Shown here piece after piece: positions 1 to 7,450 of a DNA stretch of 34,011 nucleotides. The notes under the pieces are model-generated. The model was not told the origin of the DNA and made no database searches. It was given only the letters and a program-made list of their open reading frames with translations. The position numbers and the translations under genes are program-made. The DNA comes from an uncultured Verrucomicrobiota bacterium (GTDB taxonomy: Bacteria > Verrucomicrobiota > Verrucomicrobiia > Opitutales > Opitutaceae), in assembly GCA_903904685.1 (NCBI GenBank), contig CAIVDS010000010.1, positions 1 through 34,011 of the forward strand, written 5' to 3'. Position 1 is the stretch's first letter, and each line of letters begins with the position of its first letter.

Positions 1-90
1 AGCTTCGGTTTTCATGCCCAAAAGATTACGGTTACAACTTCGGGTGACAAAACTGATGTCGCAGAGATGAAAATAGTTGTGAGTCATTAA
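1..90 (+). CDS. C-terminal fragment of an unidentified protein
   Basis: The first frame is open from the left edge to a TAA at 88-90 and gives 29 residues ending in KIVVSH. The tail alternates hydrophobic and polar residues (KITVTT, MKIVVSH) like the last strands of a beta-rich domain. The gene begins outside the window and nothing in the fragment identifies the family. It ends 14 bases before tRNA-Thr on the same strand. The call rests on continuity of the frame and its position only; it could be a chance open frame. Confidence 0.5.
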   Translation, partial: SFGFHAQKITVTTSGDKTDVAEMKIVVSH

Positions 91-104
91 TAGCATAGTG
101 TTTC

Positions 105-179
105 GCCGATGTAGCTCAGTGGTAGAGCAACGCTTTCGTAAAGCGTGGGTCGTCGGTTCAATCCCGACCATCGGCTCCA
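105..179 (+). tRNA. tRNA-Thr (anticodon CGT)
   Basis: A complete cloverleaf can be folded by eye. The 7-bp acceptor stem is GCCGATG with CATCGGC, the D stem is GCTC/GAGC, and the anticodon stem ACGCT/AGCGT carries loop TTCGTAA with anticodon CGT at 137-139. The T stem is GTCGG/CCGAC with loop TTCAATC. The discriminator is T and the CCA end is encoded at 177-179. Anticodon CGT reads ACG, so this is a threonine tRNA. A weak hairpin with a T-rich tail follows at 199-226. Confidence 0.97.
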
Positions 180-625
180 TATTTTTGAGAGGTAGAACAG
201 GCATGATTTTACAAATGCCTTTTATTGGGGGCCGAATTAGGCAGAAAGTTGGTTTATTTTTGGTGTTCTGGAAAATAGACTGGAGGAATATTTTGTCCAA
301 AGGCCTATATCCGGCCTCAAGTTGCTTGATCAACTCCTCGGCCACCACGTCTTTGACCACCGGTCGGACTCCGCCGCAATAGCCACGTTTTTTACTAGTT
401 CGGAGATTCCTCATCAACCCTCTAGTCTCGGCAGGTAAATACCGTCTGCCTAGTCACATCGGACACCTTCAATACCTGATTCTGTATTCTATATGAATAA
501 TTTCAACCGTATCATCCTATACGATTGGATCGGCGGTTCGTTCTTTCGATTCAATTTTTTACTCTTTCTTACTCTACTTCCTCACTCTGCTGTCCTTGTC
601 CCTTGCCACCTTGTCTGCGCATGAC
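180..625. other. Intergenic stretch, 446 bases, no convincing gene
   Basis: Visibly more AT-rich than the genes to its right. It holds the weak hairpin after tRNA-Thr. A minus-strand frame is open from an ATG at 412-414 to the window edge, but it runs through the antisense of the tRNA and is judged spurious. A hydrophobic plus-strand frame around 551-610 leads into the SGNH gene without a standard start codon. No clear sigma-70 promoter was seen. Confidence 0.6.
199..226 (+). terminator. Possible intrinsic terminator after tRNA-Thr
   Basis: AGGCAT (199-204) pairs with ATGCCT (215-220) around a 10-base loop and is followed by TTTATT. The stem is short and AT-containing, so it is weak. Its place 20 bases after the tRNA fits a terminator. 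Confidence 0.45.
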
Positions 626-1780
626 ATGACCATGTCCCAAGCATCCATACCCACTGTCGCCAGCTTCGCCGCTCGCGCCGAAAACCATGAACCGCTTTCC
701 GTCGTCTTCTTTGGCGGGTCCCTCACATGGGGAGCCAATGCCAGCAATCCACAGACCACGAGTTATCGCGGGCTCATGATGCGCTATTTGAGGGAGAAAT
801 ATCCCCGCACATCCATGGCGTTCCATGATGCGGCCATTGGCGGGACGGGGTCACAACTCGCGATGTTCCGCCTTGAACGCGACGTGCTCCCCCACAAGCC
901 CGATCTCGTTTTCCTTGATTTTACCGTGAACGACGGGGCGGAAGAGACCGATGTCCAAAGCCTCGCGTCCTACGAGCGTATCGTGCGCGAACTGCTCGTC
1001 TCCAAATCCGCAGTCATGCCCGTGCTCATGGTGTTCAAATGGCACGCCGAGAAACCCGACGCACCACGTCCGCCACGCCATGAGGCCCACCTGAAATTGA
1101 GTGCCGCCTACGGTCTTCCGTCCGCCAATGTCCTCGATTATGTGCGCGCCAAGGCCAAAGCCGGCACTTCTCCCGAGGATATATGGAATCTCGGCGACGG
1201 CGGCCACCCCGGTGATGAAGGCTACCGGCTTTTTTTCGAGGCCGTGCGCAATCGTTTTGAACAGGCCTCCATGGATAAAAACCCGGGCATATTTCCAGAC
1301 CAAACCGTTTTTGAGAATATCTACCCAAAGCGCACCCGCCATGTGCTGAACACCGCGCTGCCCCAAGGCTGGACGCGCCAGAAAACCTACCGCACCGCGC
1401 TCTGGTTTGACGGTCAGGCCAGCCGCTGGATGGGTGACGTCGCCACCGCCAAAAACTTTTCCGCCCCCCTCGAAATCGAATTTGAAGGGTCCATGGTCGG
1501 CTTCTTCGGTGAACGCAATGGACTGACTCCACCCATCAAAGTGTGGATCGATGGAAACCCCATCCAAGCCCCCAAGGCCTCCGTAGGCGACTACCTCTGG
1601 CCGCTCGATAGCAGTCGCTTCGCACCGGCCAAAAAGGGTTCAGGCAACCTTTTCCTCTGGCAGTCACTCTCCCGCGATCTCGCCGATGGCAAGCACACCC
1701 TGCGCATTGAACCTGCATGGGAAGGCACCCATCAAGACGCTGAACTTCGCATCGAAAGCATTTGTTTCGCCGGACGATGA
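626..1780 (+). CDS. SGNH/GDSL-family hydrolase (carbohydrate esterase-like)
   Basis: Likely removes acyl groups, probably acetyl, from a glycan; this is family-level inference. Numbering from the ATG at 626, block I is FFGGSLTWG with nucleophile Ser32. Block II is the GGTGS segment near 72-76. Block III is FTVND with Asn102. Block V is DGGHPGDEGY with Asp191 and His194. All four SGNH blocks are therefore present. Residues from about 230 to 384 form a second beta-rich, probably jelly-roll domain, an arrangement common in carbohydrate esterases. The start is uncertain: a TTG at 596 and ATGs at 626 and 632 are in frame, and no ribosome site decides between them. A hydrophobic stretch upstream resembles a signal peptide but lacks a usual start codon. 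It is the first gene of the plus-strand carbohydrate cluster. Confidence 0.85.
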   Translation: MTMSQASIPTVASFAARAENHEPLSVVFFGGSLTWGANASNPQTTSYRGLMMRYLREKYPRTSMAFHDAAIGGTGSQLAMFRLERDVLPHKPDLVFLDFTVNDGAEETDVQSLASYERIVRELLVSKSAVMPVLMVFKWHAEKPDAPRPPRHEAHLKLSAAYGLPSANVLDYVRAKAKAGTSPEDIWNLGDGGHPGDEGYRLFFEAVRNRFEQASMDKNPGIFPDQTVFENIYPKRTRHVLNTALPQGWTRQKTYRTALWFDGQASRWMGDVATAKNFSAPLEIEFEGSMVGFFGERNGLTPPIKVWIDGNPIQAPKASVGDYLWPLDSSRFAPAKKGSGNLFLWQSLSRDLADGKHTLRIEPAWEGTHQDAELRIESICFAGR

Positions 1781-1926
1781 CGTGAACGCAGATAAAAACG
1801 TATCAATTTCAAAAGATGCGGTGTAAATGAAAGTCTGGCTCTTCAACCGCAGCCCCTTTCGTTTTTCAAACCGCTATCCCCACTCCATTCGCTGAATTTG
1901 CCATTAATCCTCCTTCCTCAAATTCC

Positions 1927-4900
1927 ATGACCCTCCAGTCCCTCCACGACGCTCTCGCTTCCTATCGTCTCGAAACCGCCCGCCGTATCGGCCTCGCTCT
2001 GATCGCCGATCCAGCCTCCCGCACCGCCGGCGCCGTGTTCGGCCTGCATGACGCCCTCGTGGCGCTCAGCGATTTCCGGGCGGCTAGCGACCTGCTTGAC
2101 GCCCATGCCGGGTTGCTGAAAGATGAGCCCTTTGCCGTCATCCTGCGCCTGGCCGAGGACGCCCATATTCTCAGTGAAGAATCCCACTACCGTCTCTCCG
2201 AAGAAGGTCGGATGGGGCTGACCCTCGACGAGTATCTGACAAAATATCGGGCCTTCGCAGCCACTCGCTTCGCCGAAGCCATTCGTCAAGCCGACACGCC
2301 CGAGCGCATCGCCTCTCTTCGAGCCGCCGCCGCCCGCTGCCGCCGCACTCTCCCTCCCGAACTGGCCGCACCGGCCCCCGCAGCTCCGGCTCCGTCCACC
2401 GTATCCGTTCCCACGGGGAGTTTAAAGGGCCTCATCGTGCTCGAAGACGGCTCTCCCGCCGCCGGGGTCGGCGTCACCCTCGGCCTTGAGCCCCACGTCG
2501 TTCACGAAGATCCCCTCGCCCATACGTCCCACGATTCCCACTACCACCCGAAGATCGGCGAGCTTCGCATCCTCAAAACCAAGACCGATTCCACCGGGGC
2601 ATTCGCGTTTGCCGCCGTCCCCGTCGGCCGCCACGACTTCATCGCCGTCTCCCTCGACCCCGCGCACCACGCCGTCCCCACCCGCTTCATCGCGCGTAAT
2701 CTCGTTGTCTCCGCCGGCCGCACCACCGACACCGGTCGCCTTGCGGTCAAGGAATGGCGCAGCGCCCAGCCCGCTCCCTATGCGAGTCCCCACCCGGGAA
2801 ATCTCAAGGCCGAGGGTCACGCCTGGCGCAAGCTCGACGATGTGCGCCTGCACAATCCATTCTACTATTCCTTCCGCCGGCAGGCGCTGAAGCTCCCGAT
2901 TCCCGCCGACTTTAATCCCGCCGAGCACGCTCTCCGCATCGAGATCACGCCCGGCAAGGCCGAGCCGTTTCAGATCATCGATCGCGAGCTCCTCATTTTC
3001 ACGGATCTCCCCCACCGCTCCAACCGGAGCATCGCGCTCTACTCGGCCAAACTCCCTGCCTCCACGCCCGCCTTCTCCTCCAAGCTGAGCCTCGTCAAGG
3101 AATCCGCCGCCGTCTGGGTGCTCGACACCGGCCGGGCGCAGTTTCGCATCGCCGGCCCTGGTGCCGCGTTGGGCGACGCCCCCATTCTCGCCGTGCGCGG
3201 CGTCGATAAACGTTGGCGCGGTCGCGGACGTCTGGTCCTGCCCGCGGGAATCACCGTCTCCTCCCGCAGCACGACGCTCGTTCGCTCCGGCGCATTATTG
3301 ATCGAGCTCCGCAGCGAACTCCATCTGAGCAACGGAGCGACCTACGCCTTCGCCTTCACCGCCCATGAAGATGAACCGTTCCTCTCGGTGAAGGAAACTT
3401 CGCCCGATCTCGCGGGAGCGGCCTTTGAGTTCTCCCTTGCTGAATTTTCCGGCGGACGCGGCTTTCTCCACTGGGGGTCGGAACAACCCTTCGGCGCACG
3501 TCATTGGTGGACCCTCGAACGCAAGGAATCCCTTCTGGCCCGCCTGCCCGAGTCAATCCCGTGGTGGTGTCCGCCCCAGGGCTTCGGCTGCGCTTTCACG
3601 CCCGACAGCCTCGCCGAGCAGGATTATATCGGTGTCATCAGCCTGCGTCGCGGCGAATGGATCGACCGCGAGTTTGAGCGTATCGCGCAAGGCCCAATCG
3701 ATGTCGACGGCACCGAAAACCGCGAACTCGACTGGCCCTACCCCGAGATGGTCGGTTCTTCGATCTCGATGATCACCGGACACACCACGAATGACGGCGA
3801 CGCCTTCTTCCGCTTCGGTTGCTTTGACGGCGAACGCCAGTGGGGGCTCCTCGTCTCCTCTTTTCAGGCCAACGATGGTCTTTTAAAGGAAATCGCCGGC
3901 GTCCAGCACGCCTACTCCTCGCCCCGTCTCCAGGAATTCAAGGACTGGCACTTCGACGTGCCCGATGCCCATGCGCGCCCGCACGTCGTCGCGTCGCGGG
4001 ACAAGCTCGTCGAACTGCGCACCAAGACACGTTCACCCTTGTTCGGAAAAGTCTGGGAAAAAATCCGCGACGGCCGTATCCCCGGCCCCGCCCTCGGTCT
4101 CACCTTCGCGGTCGAATGCGATCCGGTCATCGCATGGCGCAAGCGCCTCGACCTCGTGCGCGTCGCCGAGATCCAGGCCCGCAAGGTTCTTTTCGGGCGC
4201 GACCGCGGCGACGCCTACTCGCCCGTCATGGGACGCCCCATCACCCCTTGGGCCGAAGAATACGACCTTATCGCCGCCAGCGGCGTGTTTGACGAGGAGG
4301 AGGAACGCACCATGCGCGCCTACTTTATCCTCATGGGCCACATGTTCATGGAACCCGACTTCATGAACTGGCAATTCAACGCGCGTAACGCCAACTTCGA
4401 GGCCGACCGCACCGACATCGTCGGAGCCGTGGGCCTGGTGTTCGACGGCCATCCCGATGCCGACAAGTTCCTCGACCACGTCATCGAGCTGACGAAAAAA
4501 TCGCTCCTCGTCTATTGCACGCCCGGCAGCGGAAAGTGGTATGAGAACCCCGCCTGCTACTACCTGCAGGCCTCCAAGTGCCGCATGAACCTGCTCTACC
4601 ACCTGGTGCGCCACGGTCGCATCAAGCTCGACGAGATTCCCCGCCTGAAGGACTTCCTCCGCTGGGGCATCATATTGCTTCAGCCGCCCAGCCCGGTATC
4701 CTATGCCGTCATGCGCGATGGAGGTGGTGCGGATGCCTACGCCCGCGCCGAAAAAATCAGAAAGATCCCGCCGATCGGCGACCATGCCTCCATCGGCCGC
4801 TGGCTGCCCGAGCACTACGCCACCATCGGCCAACTCTTCCGCGATCTCGACCCCGCGTTTTCCAAAGAGCTCACCGATGCGTATTTCTCCGGCAATGCCG

Positions 4901-6165
4901 ACGGCCTTCGCCTCGCCACCGGTTATACCCAGCCCATCACCCAAGTCGGCGAGCAGATCTTCCATGATGTCTGCAATGGTGCCGCCTCGGGCAACCTGCC
5001 GCTCTTCTTCGCCGTCTATGACGAAGCCGACATTCCTAAAAAAGTTCCCGCTCTTCCTCTCGTCAGCCGCCGGCTGGAAGGCTTTGGCGCTGTGTTTCGT
5101 CACGACGTCGGCTCGAAGCATGAAGGCTACGTGCTCTTGAAACAAGGGCCTGGCGGTTATCGTTATCAGCGCACGGAAGGCAGCATCATCTTCTTCGCCG
5201 ACGGACACCCGCTCGTTTACGACGGTGGCGAAGCGGGCGAAACCTGGCGCCACAGCACGCTCTCGTTCTACGACGTGCACATGCCCCTCAAAACCGGCCA
5301 TGTGGAGCGCATCTTCAACACCCCCGAGTTCCACTTCACCCAAGGCGTTCACCCCGGTGCCGTCGAACCCGGCAAGCCCGTCTTCCTCAACGACAGCTGC
5401 GAACACGAATTGGTTCAGGAGGCCTATCGCCGCTTCCGGCAGGAACCGCCCGGCATCGTCCGCTCGCTCGCCTGGATCGATGGCCGCACGCTTATCGTCC
5501 ATGACAGTATCGACCTCCCGCCGGAGATTCCCTCCCACTGGCATCTTCAGGTTGTCGGCTCAGCGCCCTCCGGCAACGCCGCCTTCGGTTATCGGTTCCC
5601 CGGACGCTTCGGCACCGATCTCCAAGTGCTTTTCCCCGGCCAGTCCTTCGTCAAGACCAGCGTCGAACACCTGCCCATCCTCGAATACACGAGCACGCCC
5701 GACAAGTGGTTCGGCCAGCAGCATCTCCAAGTCTCCACCCTCGGCGCGCGCAACTACCTCGCGGTGCTCCATCCCGTCGGCGAGTCCGGCACCGTCACCG
5801 CCGAGGCGCTGCATCACGCTGGCCGCATCGTCGGTGCCGTCGTGCATGATGCGAATCGCACGGACCGCGTCTGGTTCGGTCGCGGCAAGGTCTCGACCGG
5901 CGACGACGCCCACGCCTTTACCGGCACATCCGGGTCCCTCTTGCTGCGCAAAGATCACACGATCCTCGCGCTCATGGGTCCCGGCCTCCTTCGCCATGGC
6001 CAACTCGCCCTCGAAAGCGTAGGCCCTCAAGTGCTGCTCAAGGTCACCGGTCGCACCGCACGCCTCATCGCTCAAGGCAACGGTGAGGTGCGCGTAACCC
6101 TGCCAGGCAAGCCTTTGCAGACCGTCGCCGTCACCGGTTCCACTGAACTTACGTTCACCATCTGA
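1927..6165 (+). CDS. Large multidomain heparinase II/III-like polysaccharide lyase (putative)
   Basis: A 1412-residue protein. Residues 1-145 are helical and Ala-rich, followed by an Ala/Pro linker near 147-162. Residues 166-275 resemble a carboxypeptidase-regulatory or CnaB-type beta-sandwich (GLIVLEDGSPAAGVGVTL, later TDSTGAFAFAAVPVGRH). Residues 276-700 are beta-rich and unassigned. Residues 700-1010 are helical, with NWQF (814-817), NARNANF (818-824) and GKWYENPACYY (869-879), like the alpha/alpha-toroid of polysaccharide lyases. Residues 1040-1410 are beta-rich, with GYRYQRTEGS then FFADGHPLVYDGG near 1077-1102, as in the C-terminal sandwich of heparinase II/III-type lyases. No signal peptide is seen, so it may be cytoplasmic. 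Catalytic residues are not proven. Neighbouring esterase and fucosidase genes support a glycan role. Lyase activity is inference and a non-lyase hydrolase is possible. Confidence 0.6.
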   Translation: MTLQSLHDALASYRLETARRIGLALIADPASRTAGAVFGLHDALVALSDFRAASDLLDAHAGLLKDEPFAVILRLAEDAHILSEESHYRLSEEGRMGLTLDEYLTKYRAFAATRFAEAIRQADTPERIASLRAAAARCRRTLPPELAAPAPAAPAPSTVSVPTGSLKGLIVLEDGSPAAGVGVTLGLEPHVVHEDPLAHTSHDSHYHPKIGELRILKTKTDSTGAFAFAAVPVGRHDFIAVSLDPAHHAVPTRFIARNLVVSAGRTTDTGRLAVKEWRSAQPAPYASPHPGNLKAEGHAWRKLDDVRLHNPFYYSFRRQALKLPIPADFNPAEHALRIEITPGKAEPFQIIDRELLIFTDLPHRSNRSIALYSAKLPASTPAFSSKLSLVKESAAVWVLDTGRAQFRIAGPGAALGDAPILAVRGVDKRWRGRGRLVLPAGITVSSRSTTLVRSGALLIELRSELHLSNGATYAFAFTAHEDEPFLSVKETSPDLAGAAFEFSLAEFSGGRGFLHWGSEQPFGARHWWTLERKESLLARLPESIPWWCPPQGFGCAFTPDSLAEQDYIGVISLRRGEWIDREFERIAQGPIDVDGTENRELDWPYPEMVGSSISMITGHTTNDGDAFFRFGCFDGERQWGLLVSSFQANDGLLKEIAGVQHAYSSPRLQEFKDWHFDVPDAHARPHVVASRDKLVELRTKTRSPLFGKVWEKIRDGRIPGPALGLTFAVECDPVIAWRKRLDLVRVAEIQARKVLFGRDRGDAYSPVMGRPITPWAEEYDLIAASGVFDEEEERTMRAYFILMGHMFMEPDFMNWQFNARNANFEADRTDIVGAVGLVFDGHPDADKFLDHVIELTKKSLLVYCTPGSGKWYENPACYYLQASKCRMNLLYHLVRHGRIKLDEIPRLKDFLRWGIILLQPPSPVSYAVMRDGGGADAYARAEKIRKIPPIGDHASIGRWLPEHYATIGQLFRDLDPAFSKELTDAYFSGNADGLRLATGYTQPITQVGEQIFHDVCNGAASGNLPLFFAVYDEADIPKKVPALPLVSRRLEGFGAVFRHDVGSKHEGYVLLKQGPGGYRYQRTEGSIIFFADGHPLVYDGGEAGETWRHSTLSFYDVHMPLKTGHVERIFNTPEFHFTQGVHPGAVEPGKPVFLNDSCEHELVQEAYRRFRQEPPGIVRSLAWIDGRTLIVHDSIDLPPEIPSHWHLQVVGSAPSGNAAFGYRFPGRFGTDLQVLFPGQSFVKTSVEHLPILEYTSTPDKWFGQQHLQVSTLGARNYLAVLHPVGESGTVTAEALHHAGRIVGAVVHDANRTDRVWFGRGKVSTGDDAHAFTGTSGSLLLRKDHTILALMGPGLLRHGQLALESVGPQVLLKVTGRTARLIAQGNGEVRVTLPGKPLQTVAVTGSTELTFTI

Positions 6166-6173
6166 CGAGCACA

Positions 6174-6211
6174 GGCATAACCTATGCCCCATCCGGCATT
6201 ATCAATGCCGG
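6174..6211 (+). other. Two tandem hairpins between the lyase-like gene and the fucosidase gene
   Basis: GGCATA (6174-6179) pairs with TATGCC (6183-6188) over loop ACC. CCGGCAT (6193-6199) pairs with ATGCCGG (6205-6211) over loop TATCA. Both stems are perfect and share a GGCAT core. No T tract follows directly, so they are not standard terminators. They could stabilise or partition the transcript. Confidence 0.5.
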
Positions 6212-6247
6212 CTGAAACCCTTCATCCCCGTTTAATTTTTACTATTC

Positions 6248-7450
6248 ATGAGCTGGTTCAACCAAGCCCGTTACGGCATGATCATACACTGGGGCCCCTA
6301 CTCCGTAGGCGGCCGCGGCGAATGGATCGCCAACCGCGAACTTTACTCCAAGAAGGACTACACCACGGAATTCGTGGAGAAGTTCACGGCGGAAAACTAT
6401 GATCCCCGCGCCTGGGTGAAACTGGCCAAGGAAGCCGGCATGGGTTATCTCGTCCTCACCACCCGCCATCACGACGGCTTCTGCCTGTGGGACACCGACA
6501 CCACCGATTTTAAGTCCACCAAAATCGGCGCGAAGCGCGACCTCGTGCGCGAGTTCGCCGATGCCGTCCGCGAAGGTGGCCTCAAGGTCGGGTTCTACTT
6601 CTCGATGGCCGACTGGTTTCATCCCGACTACCCCGGCGCCCACCGCCGCGACTGGCCCGACAGCTGGCCCGACGAGGCCGCCCGCCAGCGCTTCGTAAAA
6701 TTCTATTGCACCCAGATCGAGGAGCTCATGACCCGCTACGGCAAAGTAGACATCCTCTGGTATGACGGCTGCATCCCCTCGCCCACCGACGGCACAGCGA
6801 TCAACACCTGCATCAAGCAGCTCCAGCCCGGCATCCTCATCAACAACCGCAACGGCGCTCCGCACGATTTTCACAGCTGCGAGCAAGCCATCAAGCCCGC
6901 TCCCGCCGGCCACGACTGGGAAGCCTGCATGACGCTCAACGAAAACTGGGGCTTCCACGCCGGCGACCACCAGTGGAAAAATGCCCGCGCCGTCCTGCGC
7001 ATGCTGATCGAGACCGCCTGCAGCGCCGGCAACATCCTTCTCAACATCGGGCCGACCTCCGACGGCGTCATTCCTCAACCTTCGGTGGACATCCTCCGCG
7101 AAGTCGGCGACTGGCTGCGCCGCAACCCCGGCTGGCTGGCCGACTCCGACCGCTCGCCCTTCACCTGGAACAACTGGGGGCGTATCACCGTCAAGGGCAA
7201 TCGCATCTATCTGCACATCTTCAACGGCACCGGTCCTCGGTTGCGCGTGGCCGACATCGGCAACCGTGTGCTGCGCGCCTACCGCCTCGACGGAGGCGCT
7301 CCGGTGGCCTTCAGGCAGAGTAACGACCTTGTCATCCTCGACGGCCTGCCTTGGCCGCTCAAGGATCCCATCGCCACCACCATCGTCCTTGAAGTTGAGG
7401 GCACGCCTCAAACCACGCGCACCCAGACATCGTTCTGGATTCCCGAGTGA
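6248..7450 (+). CDS. GH29 alpha-L-fucosidase
   Basis: Hydrolyses terminal alpha-linked L-fucose from oligosaccharides by a retaining mechanism. The 400-residue protein begins directly in the barrel with IHWGPYSV (residues 13-20), followed by TTRHHDGFCLW (71-81), both GH29 hallmarks. The nucleophile is expected to be Asp173 in DILWYDG. NNRNG (199-203) and WEACMTLNENWGF (224-236) match the conserved second half of the barrel, and Glu212 or Glu225 could be the acid/base. Residues from about 310 to 400 form the usual C-terminal beta-sandwich. There is no signal peptide, unlike many GH29 enzymes, so it probably acts on imported oligosaccharides. Its stop codon overlaps the start of the next gene by 4 bases (GTGA), implying translational coupling. 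Confidence 0.93.
   Translation: MSWFNQARYGMIIHWGPYSVGGRGEWIANRELYSKKDYTTEFVEKFTAENYDPRAWVKLAKEAGMGYLVLTTRHHDGFCLWDTDTTDFKSTKIGAKRDLVREFADAVREGGLKVGFYFSMADWFHPDYPGAHRRDWPDSWPDEAARQRFVKFYCTQIEELMTRYGKVDILWYDGCIPSPTDGTAINTCIKQLQPGILINNRNGAPHDFHSCEQAIKPAPAGHDWEACMTLNENWGFHAGDHQWKNARAVLRMLIETACSAGNILLNIGPTSDGVIPQPSVDILREVGDWLRRNPGWLADSDRSPFTWNNWGRITVKGNRIYLHIFNGTGPRLRVADIGNRVLRAYRLDGGAPVAFRQSNDLVILDGLPWPLKDPIATTIVLEVEGTPQTTRTQTSFWIPE

Noticed and set aside
1-414. Minus-strand frame open from an ATG at 412-414 through the tRNA-Thr to the window edge
   Set aside because: It includes VGIEPTTHALRKRCSTTELH, a familiar false protein made by translating the complement of tRNA.
493-618. Small plus-strand frame of 41 residues with a hydrophobic middle
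   Set aside because: No ribosome site and no recognisable family; it overlaps the upstream part of the SGNH frame in another phase.
4033-5544. Long minus-strand frame of about 500 residues
   Set aside because: Lies wholly opposite the lyase-like gene; long antisense frames are expected in GC-rich DNA and the protein has no recognisable motif.
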